DNA of 64,000 bases from an uncultured Clostridia bacterium (GTDB lineage: Bacteria > Bacillota > Clostridia > Oscillospirales > Oscillospiraceae), in the NCBI GenBank assembly GCA_945948185.1, contig CAMFAL010000002.1:1-64000 (forward strand), in the 5' to 3' direction. Shown one piece after another: positions 17,546 through 25,541 of the stretch. Each line of letters begins with the position of its first letter. The first letter of the stretch is position 1. A program made the position numbers and the translations under genes. The notes beneath the pieces were generated by a model, which was not told the DNA's origin, did not search any database, and was given only the letters and a program-made list of their open reading frames with translations.

Positions 17546-17596
17546 AAAAGGAGGAGGTCCCGCCCTCATGGCGCAGGCCTCCTCCATCATTATATC
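17546..17596. terminator. Hairpin between convergent dapA and lipoprotein genes
   Basis: Arms GGAGGAGG (17550-17557) and CCTCCTCC (17578-17585). The minus strand has TTTT after the stem, so it suits the lipoprotein gene that ends at 17598; it may serve both strands. Confidence 0.65.
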
Positions 17597-17597
17597 C

Positions 17598-18758
17598 TTA
17601 TTCCTCTGCCGGGATGACGCCCTGTTCGATTCCTGAAGCCAGCGCCCAAGCCGCCAGCAGTTCCTCCAGCAATGCCGGATCACCTTCCGCCGTCTGCCAT
17701 TGCTCCAGGAAGCCGTCATCAAAGTTCGCGCCGATGCCGCTGGTGCGGAAGTCACCGTTCTCCGTGCTCATCAGCAGGGTGCTGCTGTCCAGATAGCCAT
17801 GGACCTCGCTCAGGAAGCCCGCCAGGGCCGGGATGTTCAGCTGGTGGCCGTCCATGGCGAAATTGCAGTCCCAGACCACCCTGCTCTCCCGCAGCAGCCG
17901 CTCCGTGCCGGGGTTTGCGCCGTCCAGGGAAAAGAGCTGATAGTGGTACTCCGCCCAGCCCTGCCACATCTCCGGCTGATACCGCAGCAGGTAGTCCTCT
18001 CCGGCGATCTCGCAGGCAAAGATGCTGATCCAGCCCGGGTGGCTCCGGTGAGCGCTCTCCGTCCACAGGCGGGTGCCGTCCTTTTTACTGATCTGCAGCT
18101 CATAGAAGCCTGTGCGGCCCTCGACCTCCGGGTCCAGCAGGGTCACCAGGGCCATGGTTTCCGGGACACCGTCGTGGTCAAAGTCATAACTGCCCGCCAG
18201 CTTTTTGGTGGTCTGCTCCGTGCTGCTGCCCTTCAGATGGCCGCTCTCCATGCTGATGGAGCAGCGGTAGACGTTCTCTTCCGTGCCGCCCCGGACGCCG
18301 CCCAGCGTGACCAGCAGCGTATCGTTCCCGGTCCACCGGCCCCAGTCCTCCTCCGGCAGGAAGGCCCCCTCCGGGATATTGGAGCCGTCCGGCATGGTCA
18401 TGTGCCAGTAGGCGCTCTTCACCGGCTCCAGCACCGTTACCATGACCTCTGTTTCTGTGGTCCGGGCGATGGCCACGTAGCTGCCGTTGGGAGACCACAG
18501 CACCGACTGGCAGTAGTCTCCCTTATCCTCCCAGGTCATCTCCTCCGCCGCCGGGTCCAGCACCGGGATGCTCTCCAGCAGGTACAGTCCTCCGGAGGGC
18601 ACCTCCGGTTCCGGGAGCTCCTCCCAGTTCTCCTCCGGCAGGACCATCGCGGGCTCCTGCGGGGCCTCCGGGACGGTTTCGGCTTCCGGCTGGACGCCGG
18701 TCTGTCCGCAGCCCGCCAACAGCAGGCACAGCGCCAGGGAAACCGCGATCTTTCTCAT
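17598..18758 (-). CDS. Secreted lipoprotein of unknown function, paralogue of the next gene
   Basis: The 386-residue protein has a lipobox (LALCLLLAGCG, Cys about 17), then an acidic proline-rich linker. The globular part contains an LWSPNGSYVAIAR beta-propeller-like strand and an aspartate-rich loop YDFDHDGVPETMALVT that resembles a calcium-binding FG-GAP or EF-hand-like motif. Residues about 70-350 align with the adjacent 397-residue protein throughout (WEDKG..W.SVSWSP, DFDHDG.PET, LRYTP, EVHGYLD.STLL). It appears to be a tandem duplicate. No function is known; extracellular location is inferred from the lipobox. Confidence 0.75.
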   Translation of the reverse strand: MRKIAVSLALCLLLAGCGQTGVQPEAETVPEAPQEPAMVLPEENWEELPEPEVPSGGLYLLESIPVLDPAAEEMTWEDKGDYCQSVLWSPNGSYVAIARTTETEVMVTVLEPVKSAYWHMTMPDGSNIPEGAFLPEEDWGRWTGNDTLLVTLGGVRGGTEENVYRCSISMESGHLKGSSTEQTTKKLAGSYDFDHDGVPETMALVTLLDPEVEGRTGFYELQISKKDGTRLWTESAHRSHPGWISIFACEIAGEDYLLRYQPEMWQGWAEYHYQLFSLDGANPGTERLLRESRVVWDCNFAMDGHQLNIPALAGFLSEVHGYLDSSTLLMSTENGDFRTSGIGANFDDGFLEQWQTAEGDPALLEELLAAWALASGIEQGVIPAEE

Positions 18759-18837
18759 AAAAACGCCACCCTTATTCTGTCTTTTTCACCAGTATAAGGG
18801 CGGCGTTCTCATTACGTCAACCACAATTCGGTTACAA
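18759..18837 (-). promoter_or_regulatory. Compact promoter/terminator/ribosome-site overlap upstream of lipoprotein gene
   Basis: Minus strand TTGACG (18820-18815), 18-nt spacer, TATACT (18796-18791). The same bases form an inverted repeat AACGCCgCCCTTAT/ATAAGGGtGGCGTT whose second arm holds the ribosome site and is followed by a T run and ATG. Upstream is a 22-nt box, TTGTAACCGAATTGTGGTTGAC, nearly identical to the one before the paralogue. Confidence 0.6.
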
Positions 18838-18853
18838 TTTGTGACGATTTCCG

Positions 18854-20047
18854 TTACTGAGCGAAAACTGTCTCCAGCATTTTGAGATTCTCTTCCAGGG
18901 ATTTGCTCTCATCATAGGCCTCGGATTCCGTCACGAAACACAGGTCGCCCCGGAAGTCAGCGCCGCTGCCGCCGATGTGGAACTGGCTGCCCTCGGTGGT
19001 CAGCAGCAGGGTGCTGTCGTCCAGATATCCGTGGACCTCCTCCAGAAAAGCGGCGATGGCGGCGGGGTCAAAGGACTGGTGCATATCACTGTCAAACATC
19101 ATATCGAACTCCACTCCATTTGCTTTCAGCATCGCCTCTTTTCCTGTACTGTCCAGGGAAAACAGCTGATACGCATAGGCATAGTAACTCTGACCTACAG
19201 AGGGGGTATACCGCAGCAAATAGTCCTGCCCGTCCAGTTTCAGGGAAAAGACGGACACCCAGCCTGCGTGGTATAACCCCGCCTCCTGGTGCCATAGGGC
19301 AGTTCCGTCCTGCTTTTTGACCCGCAGCTCGTACCTCGCCGGAAAAGCAGGCGCATTTTCCGGTGTCAGCACCGTCACCAGCTCCACGGTTTCCGGCTCC
19401 CCGTCGTGGTCGAAGTCGTAGTTCCCCGGCAAAATCTCTGTAGTTTGCTCCATCGTGCTGCCGGTGGTCGCATTCTCCCCGGCATGCACCACGCAGCGGT
19501 AGGTGTGCTGTTCCTCCCCGTCTCCGCCCCGGCCCACGGTCAGCAGCAGGGTCTCGGCGTTCAGCCACGTTCCCCAGTTCTCCGTCAAAAAGGTGTACTC
19601 TGGGATGGGGCTGCCGTCCGGCAAAGTGAAGTCCCAACTGGTCCAGTAGGCCGTGGAGATGACCTTCACCGCCGTCCAGGTCCGTCCGCCGTAAGCCAAA
19701 GCCACCAGGTTATTTCCCGGAGACCAGGAAACGGACTGCCAGAGATACCCCTGGTCCTCCCATTTGACCTCCCCAGTCTCCCGGTACAGAATCTGTATCG
19801 CTTCCGGCACGACCACGCCGCTGGCATAGAGTTCACTCCTGCCTGCTGTCCGTGCCTCCAGCCTGCCGTTGGGAGAGACTGCCTCCCCCTCCAGCTGCGC
19901 CGTCGGCGTGTCGGCCAGCAGTTCCGCATAGGCCGCTTCCCCAGCCAGTGTGTCCGCCTGTTCTGTCAACCAGGGACGTGCCCCGCAGACCACCGCCGCT
20001 GTGGCTGCCAGCAGAGCAAACAACCCCAATATCTGCCGTTTCTGCAT
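18854..20047 (-). CDS. Secreted or membrane-anchored protein of unknown function, paralogue of preceding lipoprotein
   Basis: The 397-residue product starts with a hydrophobic segment (ILGLFALLAATAAVVCGARPW). A Cys lies at its end, but the context VVCGA is a poor lipobox, so it may be an uncleaved anchor or a secreted protein. The rest mirrors the neighbouring 386-residue protein, including WSPGNNLVALAYGG, YDFDHDGEPETVELVT and EVHGYLDDSTLLLTTEG. Gene order and near-identical upstream boxes indicate a tandem duplication followed by divergence of the N-terminus. Function is unknown; the DFDHDG loop suggests metal binding. Confidence 0.72.
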   Translation of the reverse strand: MQKRQILGLFALLAATAAVVCGARPWLTEQADTLAGEAAYAELLADTPTAQLEGEAVSPNGRLEARTAGRSELYASGVVVPEAIQILYRETGEVKWEDQGYLWQSVSWSPGNNLVALAYGGRTWTAVKVISTAYWTSWDFTLPDGSPIPEYTFLTENWGTWLNAETLLLTVGRGGDGEEQHTYRCVVHAGENATTGSTMEQTTEILPGNYDFDHDGEPETVELVTVLTPENAPAFPARYELRVKKQDGTALWHQEAGLYHAGWVSVFSLKLDGQDYLLRYTPSVGQSYYAYAYQLFSLDSTGKEAMLKANGVEFDMMFDSDMHQSFDPAAIAAFLEEVHGYLDDSTLLLTTEGSQFHIGGSGADFRGDLCFVTESEAYDESKSLEENLKMLETVFAQ

Positions 20048-20124
20048 AAAAATACCACCCCGAGACTGTTATACATACAGTATACGGAGTGGTATTTTTT
20101 ATGTCAACTACAATTCGGTTACAA
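20048..20124 (-). promoter_or_regulatory. Compact promoter/terminator/ribosome-site overlap upstream of paralogue 2
   Basis: Minus strand TTGACA (20107-20102), 17-nt spacer, TATACT (20084-20079): a near-consensus promoter. The inverted repeat ATACCACTCC/GGGGTGGTAT overlaps its spacer, and the second arm carries the ribosome site and a T run ending at the ATG. It can end transcripts from the ABC-F gene as well as start the next one. Confidence 0.7.
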
Positions 20125-20135
20125 AAACCGTGCCG

Positions 20136-21749
20136 TTAACCTGCGTTTTGCGCCCGGCGGAAGGCGATATAGTCCTCGTAGGTGCCCATCTTGTCGATGA
20201 GCTTGCCGTTCTCGAACTCCATGATGCGGTTGGCCACGGTCTGGACGAACTCATGGTCGTGGCTGGAGAACAGGACCACGCCCTTGAAGTCGATCAAGCC
20301 GTTGTTGACGGCGGTGATGGACTCCAGGTCCAGGTGGTTGGTGGGCTGGTCCAGCACCAGCACGTTGGAGCCGAACAGCATCATGCGGGACAGCATGCAC
20401 CGCACCTTCTCGCCGCCGGAGAGGACCTTGACGGGCTTGAACACGTCGTCACCGGAGAACAGCATCCGGCCCAGGAAGGCCCGCTTGAAGGACTCCGTCC
20501 CCTCCTCCGCGTTATCCGCCGTATACTGGGCCAGCCAGTCCAGCAGGTTCAGGTCGCAGTCGTTGAAGAAGGCGGAGTTGTCCAGGGGGAAGTAGCTGGT
20601 GGTGATGGTGGTGCCCCACTTGTAACTGCCCTCGTCCGGCTCCAGCTCGCCCATCAGGATCTTGAACAGGGTGGTCTTGGCAATCTCGTCCTCGCCCACG
20701 AAGGCCACCTTCTCGTCCCGGTTGATGCGGAAGCTGACGTTGTCCAGCACCTTGCGGCCGTCCACGGTCTTGGAGAGGTTCTCCACCGCCAGGATTTCCT
20801 TGCCGCACTCCCGGTCCATCTTGAAGCCCACGAAGGGATACCGCCGGGAGGAGGCGGGCATCTCCTCCACCGACAGCTTGTCCAGCAGCTTGCGGCGGGC
20901 GGTGGCCTGCTTGCTCTTGGACTTGTTGGCGGAGAAGCGCTGGATGAACAGCTGCAGTTCCTTGATCTTTTCCTCGTTCTTCCGGTTCTGGTCCCGGATC
21001 ATCCGCTGGACCATCTGGCTGGACTCGTACCAGAACTCGTAGTTGCCCACGTACATCTTGATCTGGCCGTAGTCCACGTCCACGATGTTGGTGCAGACGG
21101 TGTTCAGGAAGTGACGGTCGTGGCTGACCACCAGAGTGAGCGCCTCGCAGTCCATCAGGAAGTCCTCCAGCCACTCGATGGCCTGAATATCCAGATGGTT
21201 GGTGGGCTCGTCCAGCAGGATGATGTCCGGCTTGCCGAACAAGGCCTGGGCTAACAGGACCTTCACCTTTTCCTTGGCGGTGAGGCTGCTCATCTCGCTG
21301 TACAGGATGTCGTTGCTGAGACCCAGGCCCTGGAGCAGGCGGGAGGCGTCGCTCTCTGCCTCCCAGCCGTCCATCTCGGCGAACTCGGCCTCCAGCTCAG
21401 AGGCGTGGACGCCGTCCTCCTCAGTGAAGTCCTCCTTTTCGTAGAGGGCATCCTTCTCCTTCATGATATCGTAGAGCCGCTGGTTGCCCATGATGACGGT
21501 GTCCAGCACGGTGTAGGCATCGTACTGGAAGTGGTCCTGCTTCAGGATGGACATGCGCTGGTCCTTGGAGATGATGACCTTGCCGCTGGTGGGCTCCAGG
21601 TCTCCGGAGAGGATGCGGAGGAAGGTGGACTTACCGGCGCCGTTGGCGCCGATGATACCGTAGCAGTTGCCGGGGACGAACTTCAGGTCCACATGCTTGA
21701 ACAGGTTCTGGCCGCTGAAGTTCATGCTGACGTCATTGACTGTGATCAT
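20136..21749 (-). CDS. ABC-F family ATPase (YbiT/YkpA type)
   Basis: This 537-residue soluble protein has two ABC domains joined by a charged linker, with no membrane domain. Domain 1 has Walker A IIGANGAGKSTF and Walker B ILLDEPTNHLD. The linker includes SANKSKSKQATARRK. Domain 2 is degenerate: GEDEIAKTTL replaces the usual Walker A glycines, and the Walker B reads VLDQPTNHLD, with Gln where the catalytic Glu normally sits. ABC-F proteins act on the ribosomal E site. The start at 21749 follows AAGGAACC; the track ORF's extra 34 residues are unsupported. Confidence 0.88.
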   Translation of the reverse strand: MITVNDVSMNFSGQNLFKHVDLKFVPGNCYGIIGANGAGKSTFLRILSGDLEPTSGKVIISKDQRMSILKQDHFQYDAYTVLDTVIMGNQRLYDIMKEKDALYEKEDFTEEDGVHASELEAEFAEMDGWEAESDASRLLQGLGLSNDILYSEMSSLTAKEKVKVLLAQALFGKPDIILLDEPTNHLDIQAIEWLEDFLMDCEALTLVVSHDRHFLNTVCTNIVDVDYGQIKMYVGNYEFWYESSQMVQRMIRDQNRKNEEKIKELQLFIQRFSANKSKSKQATARRKLLDKLSVEEMPASSRRYPFVGFKMDRECGKEILAVENLSKTVDGRKVLDNVSFRINRDEKVAFVGEDEIAKTTLFKILMGELEPDEGSYKWGTTITTSYFPLDNSAFFNDCDLNLLDWLAQYTADNAEEGTESFKRAFLGRMLFSGDDVFKPVKVLSGGEKVRCMLSRMMLFGSNVLVLDQPTNHLDLESITAVNNGLIDFKGVVLFSSHDHEFVQTVANRIMEFENGKLIDKMGTYEDYIAFRRAQNAG

Positions 21750-21874
21750 GGTTTTGGTTCCTTTACATATTTTAGTAAACGCAGAACAGGCGCGGGACTC
21801 GTCGCCGCAAACTACACGATATGCGCCCCGGCTGCTCGCCAGGGCGCACATTGTTCCGTTTCCGTCTCCTCTTC

Positions 21875-21905
21875 AAACCGCACCCATTTCATTGGGCTGC
21901 GGTTT
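21875..21905 (-). terminator. Hairpin after tyrS
   Basis: Minus-strand arms AAACCGCAGCCC and GGGTGCGGTTT with an 8-nt loop. The following sequence is only weakly T-rich, so termination efficiency is uncertain. Confidence 0.5.
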
Positions 21906-21951
21906 GATTATTACGAGAGTTTTTGGCCGCGTCTGCATCATGCTGTTTTTA

Positions 21952-23175
21952 TTAGATATAAGCGCGGTGGAATACCTTCTTGCCCTTCTTGATGACCACG
22001 CCGTCGCCCTCGAAATCGCTCTGGTCGAAGGTCACGTCGATGGAGGCCACCTTCTGGTCATTGACGGCCACGCCGCCCTGCTGGATCAGCCGCCGGGCCT
22101 CGCCGTTGGAGGCGCACAGGCCGCAGGCCACCAGCAGATTGATGGCGCCGATCTTGCCGTTCTCGAACTTGTCGGCAGACAGCTGAGAGGAAGGCATGTG
22201 CTCCAGAGAGCCCTTGCCGGAGAACAGGCCCCGGGCGGTCTCTTGGGCCTTGGCAGCCTCCTCCTCGCCGTGGACCAGCTTGGTCAGCTCGTAGGCCAGA
22301 ATCTCCTTGGCGGTGTTCAGCTGGCTGCCCTCCCACTTGTCCATCTCGTCGATCTGCTCCAGAGGCAGGAAGGTCAGCATACGGATGCACTTGAGGACGT
22401 CGGCGTCCTCGATGTTCCGCCAGTACTGATAGAAGTCATAGGGAGAGGTCTTGTTGGGGTCCAGCCACACGGCTCCGGAGGCGGTCTTGCCCATCTTCTT
22501 GCCCTCGCTGGTCAGCAGCAGGGTGATGGTCATGGCGTGAGCGTCCTTGCCCAGCTTGCGGCGGATCAGCTCGGTGCCGCCCAGCATGTTGCTCCACTGG
22601 TCGTTGCCGCCGAACTGCATGTTGCAGCCGTAGTGCTGGAACAGGTAGTAGAAGTCGTAGGACTGCATGGGCATGTAGTTGAACTCCAGGAAGCTCAGAC
22701 CCTTCTCCATGCGCTGCTTGAAGCACTCGGCCCGCAGCATGTTGTTGACGGAGAAGCAGGCGCCGATATCCCGGATGAAGTCCACGTAGTTCAGGTTCAG
22801 TAGCCAGTCGGCGTTGTTGACCATCTGGGCCTTGCCCTCGCCGAAGTCGATGAAGCGGGACATCTGCTTCTTGAAGCAGTCGCAGTTGTGCTGGATGGTC
22901 TCCTTGGTCATCATGGAGCGCATGTCGCTGCGGCCGGAGGGGTCGCCGATCATAGCGGTGCCGCCGCCGATCAGGGCGATGGGCTTGTTGCCGGCCATCT
23001 GCAGCCGCTTCATCAGGCACAGGGCCATGAAGTGGCCCACGTGGAGGGAATCGGCGGTGGGGTCAAAGCCGATATAGAAGGTGGCCTTGCCGTTGTTCAC
23101 CAGCTCCCGGATCTCGTTCTCGTCGGTCACCTGGGCGATCAGACCACGGGCAACCAGTTCTTCGTAAATCTGCAT
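21952..23175 (-). CDS. tyrS: Tyrosyl-tRNA synthetase
   Basis: The 407-residue class I synthetase charges tRNA-Tyr. It has the HIGH-type signature DPTADSLHVGHFMAL (about 37-52), the tyrosine pocket YDFYYLFQHYGCNMQFGGNDQWSN, the KMSKS-type loop KKMGKTASG (about 227-235) and a C-terminal S4 RNA-binding domain (LLVACGLCASNGEARRLIQQGG). Length is normal. The gene is preceded by a structured repeat and then a tyrosine T-box leader, so it is expected to rise when tRNA-Tyr is uncharged. Confidence 0.97.
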   Translation of the reverse strand: MQIYEELVARGLIAQVTDENEIRELVNNGKATFYIGFDPTADSLHVGHFMALCLMKRLQMAGNKPIALIGGGTAMIGDPSGRSDMRSMMTKETIQHNCDCFKKQMSRFIDFGEGKAQMVNNADWLLNLNYVDFIRDIGACFSVNNMLRAECFKQRMEKGLSFLEFNYMPMQSYDFYYLFQHYGCNMQFGGNDQWSNMLGGTELIRRKLGKDAHAMTITLLLTSEGKKMGKTASGAVWLDPNKTSPYDFYQYWRNIEDADVLKCIRMLTFLPLEQIDEMDKWEGSQLNTAKEILAYELTKLVHGEEEAAKAQETARGLFSGKGSLEHMPSSQLSADKFENGKIGAINLLVACGLCASNGEARRLIQQGGVAVNDQKVASIDVTFDQSDFEGDGVVIKKGKKVFHRAYI

Positions 23176-23209
23176 GATAGTCTCTCCTGTTCTGCAATAT
23201 TTAAGTATT

Positions 23210-23363
23210 ACCGAAACGGAATCAAAACTTCATGTGCCGGTACGCCGCAATTAAAGAAAGCTCATGTAGGCGCATGAAGTTTTGGTGCATCAATTCCGGT
23301 TGCCCCGAAGAGGCGAGGAATTGGCGCATTTTAATATTTTGCCATGCCCTGCATGGCAAAATT
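23210..23363 (-). repeat. Structured repeat, copy B (between T-box and tyrS)
   Basis: In the sense (minus) direction it has the same modules as copy A: ATTTTGCCATGC/GCATGGCAAAAT; AATTCC-GCCTC-TTCG-GGGGC-GGAATT with the same internal loop; then AAAACTTCATG.../CATGAAGTTTT; and finally CGTTTCGGTA. Stem changes are paired relative to copy A (CTATGC/GCATAG becomes CCATGC/GCATGG). Confidence 0.8.
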
Positions 23364-23365
23364 GA

Positions 23366-23633
23366 AGCCCCCGTCCCGGCAGGGACAGAGGGCGAAATGC
23401 TTTCGCGGTACCACCTCTGGTTCGCCGTTTCCTCGCGAAAACGGCCTCACGCCGTGCCAACACACGGCAGCGCGGTAACGGGCGCTCCCGGAGCACGCCT
23501 ACTGGGTTTCGGAAAAACCGTTGGGGTGCCGGCTCCGCGGTGTATTCGGCGGGCGTCCCTCTCCCCTTTCCACCGTCCAGGGGCTCTCTAGGCAGGGCGA
23601 TCCGCGTACTTCTCCGCATCAATGCCATATACG
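23366..23633 (-). promoter_or_regulatory. Tyrosine-specific T-box riboswitch of tyrS
   Basis: The minus strand carries AGAGGTGGTACCGCG (around 23418-23404), the T-box antiterminator core. Upstream, stem I has GAAGTACG on the 5' side and GAATACACC on the 3' side, the expected specifier-loop arrangement, with TAC (Tyr) at 23544-23542 as specifier. The terminator stem is GCCC...GTCCC-TGCC-GGGAC...GGGC at 23393-23366. The downstream gene is tyrS, agreeing with the specifier. Confidence 0.93.
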
Positions 23634-23639
23634 TGTGGT

Positions 23640-23668
23640 ATTTTATCCGATTTGCGCAGGATTGTCAA
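23640..23668 (-). promoter_or_regulatory. Promoter of the T-box-tyrS unit
   Basis: Minus strand TTGACA (23668-23663), 17-nt spacer, TAAAAT (23645-23640), immediately before the T-box leader. Confidence 0.78.
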
Positions 23669-23739
23669 TGGAAAATGGCAAAAATGTTTCGAGACCTGGG
23701 AACAGAGTGTGCAGCCTCCTTTCCCCGGTCCGGGAAAAC

Positions 23740-25422
23740 TCAGATCAACTTCCGGTAGGCCTCAGCCGCGTCCAGCAACTCGCCGGCGCTCTCCAAGAGG
23801 GCCTCCGTCACCTGGCTGCCGCCGGTGATGCGGGCCAACTCCGCCTTGCGGGCCTCCCGGTCCAGCAGGACAACGTGTGTAAAGGTTCTCCCCTTTTCCT
23901 CCCCCTTTTCCACGGAGAAGTGGGTGTCCGCCATGGCCGCCAGCTGAGGAAGGTGCGTGACACACAGCACCTGCTTGCGGCGGCTGACCTGGGCCAGCTT
24001 CTCCGCCACCTTCTGGGCCGCCCGACCGCTGACGCCGGTGTCCACCTCGTCGAACACCAGGGTGCCGATGGACTCCTGCTCCGCCAGCACGTTTTTCAGG
24101 GCCAGCATGATGCGGGCCAGCTCGCCGCCGGAGGCGATCTTGGCGATGGGCCGCAGGTCCTCCCCCACGTTGGCGGACATCAGGAAGCGGATGGTGTCGC
24201 AGCCGTCGGCGGCGGGCTCTTTTTCCGCAAAGTCAATAGCGAACCGGATCTTCTTCATGTCCAGGTCCCGCAGCTCCCGCTGGATACGGTCCTCCAGGGC
24301 CTTGGCGGCCTCTTTTCGGACGCGGGTCAGCTCCGCTCCGGCGGTCCGCACCGCCGTCTCCGCCTTTTTCAGGTTCCGCTCCAGCAGGAGCAGGGTGTCG
24401 TCCGCCGTCTCCATGGCGCCCAGCTCCGCCCGGCACTTGTCCAGGTAGGCCAGCATCTCCTCCACGGTGGCGCCGTACTTCTTTTTCAGCCGGTACAGCT
24501 GGTCGGCACGGCTCTCCACCGCGTCCAGCTCCTCCGGGGAGAATTCGAATTCCGCCCGCTTGTCCCGGATGGTCTCCGCCAGGTCGTAGGCCTCGCTGCG
24601 CAGCTGCCCCAGGCGGGCGTACAGCTCCGCCAGGTCATCTCCCAAGGTGCGGATGGTGCCCATGGCCTCCTCCGCGTCTCGTAGCTGATTCACCGCTCCT
24701 GCGGAGGAATCGTCTCCGAACAGGCAGTACTCCGCCCCGGACAGAGCCGACATGAACTTCTCGCCGTTCCGCAGGATATTTCGGCGCTGCGTCAGCTCCT
24801 CTTCCTCCCCGGGCACCAGCTCCGCACGCTCCAGCTCGTCGATCTGGAACCGCAGGCTGTCCATGCGGCGTGCCTTTTCCGCCTCGTCCATCCGCAGGGC
24901 GCGGATCTGGGCTTTCAGATCCGCCATGGCCTCGTATTCCTTCCGGTAGGCCGCCAGCACGGACTCCGTCCGCCCGAAGCGGTCCAGATAGGCGCCGTGC
25001 TGCTCCTCGTCCAGCAGGGCCGTGCCATCATGCTGGCCGTGGATGTTCAGCAGTTCCGCGCCGATCTGCCGCAGCTGGGCCACGGTGATGGGGCGGCCGT
25101 TGGCCCGGCAGGCGTTTTTGCCGTCGCTGAAAATCTCCCGCTGCAAAAGGAGTGTCCCGTCCTCGTCCGGGGCCACGCCGTTTTCCGACAGCCCCGGCAG
25201 GTCTGCCGGAACGTGGGAAAACTCCGCGCTGACAAAGGCCTTGTCGGCCCCGGTGCGGATCAGTTCCCGGGAAGTCCTGCCGCCCAGCACGGCACCCATG
25301 GCGTCGATGACGATAGACTTGCCGGCGCCGGTCTCGCCGGTGAGGGCGTTGAACCCCGGGCGGAACCGGATGTCCGCCTCCTCGATGACGGCGATATTCT
25401 CAATATGAAGCAGTTCCAGCAT
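23740..25422 (-). CDS. recN: DNA repair protein RecN
   Basis: The 560-residue SMC-like protein acts in double-strand-break repair. N-terminal Walker A is LTGETGAGKSIVIDAMG (about 29-45). A long coiled coil spans about 150-360. The C-terminal ABC signature is IASGGELARIMLALK with Walker B TLVFDEVDTGVSG. The start at 25422 (MLELLHIENIAVIEEADI) fits the family; the track ORF adds 19 unsupported residues. It ends the dxs-tlyA-nadK-argR-recN series, a classic Firmicutes order. Confidence 0.96.
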   Translation of the reverse strand: MLELLHIENIAVIEEADIRFRPGFNALTGETGAGKSIVIDAMGAVLGGRTSRELIRTGADKAFVSAEFSHVPADLPGLSENGVAPDEDGTLLLQREIFSDGKNACRANGRPITVAQLRQIGAELLNIHGQHDGTALLDEEQHGAYLDRFGRTESVLAAYRKEYEAMADLKAQIRALRMDEAEKARRMDSLRFQIDELERAELVPGEEEELTQRRNILRNGEKFMSALSGAEYCLFGDDSSAGAVNQLRDAEEAMGTIRTLGDDLAELYARLGQLRSEAYDLAETIRDKRAEFEFSPEELDAVESRADQLYRLKKKYGATVEEMLAYLDKCRAELGAMETADDTLLLLERNLKKAETAVRTAGAELTRVRKEAAKALEDRIQRELRDLDMKKIRFAIDFAEKEPAADGCDTIRFLMSANVGEDLRPIAKIASGGELARIMLALKNVLAEQESIGTLVFDEVDTGVSGRAAQKVAEKLAQVSRRKQVLCVTHLPQLAAMADTHFSVEKGEEKGRTFTHVVLLDREARKAELARITGGSQVTEALLESAGELLDAAEAYRKLI

Positions 25423-25510
25423 ACTCTGGCCCTCCCCTCCACAACTTGGGAACGTTCCTTTCGTCCCGGCGGAATTCACTTCTGCCGGGATACCTCTGCC
25501 CGCCGCAGCG

Positions 25511-25538
25511 TCTAAGGGGGACGTCAGTCCCCCTTAGA
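25511..25538 (-). terminator. Strong hairpin between argR and recN
   Basis: Perfect 12-bp arms TCTAAGGGGGAC/GTCCCCCTTAGA lie 4 nt after the argR stop. No T run follows on the minus strand, so it may stabilise the upstream mRNA end or give partial termination rather than a full stop. Confidence 0.55.
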
Positions 25539-25541
25539 GGT

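Noticed and set aside
23232-23591. 119-residue plus-strand ORF through the repeat and T-box
   Set aside because: The frame runs antisense through a T-box and a structured repeat. Its similarity to the ORF at 11787-12227 is explained by the shared repeat, not by a protein family.
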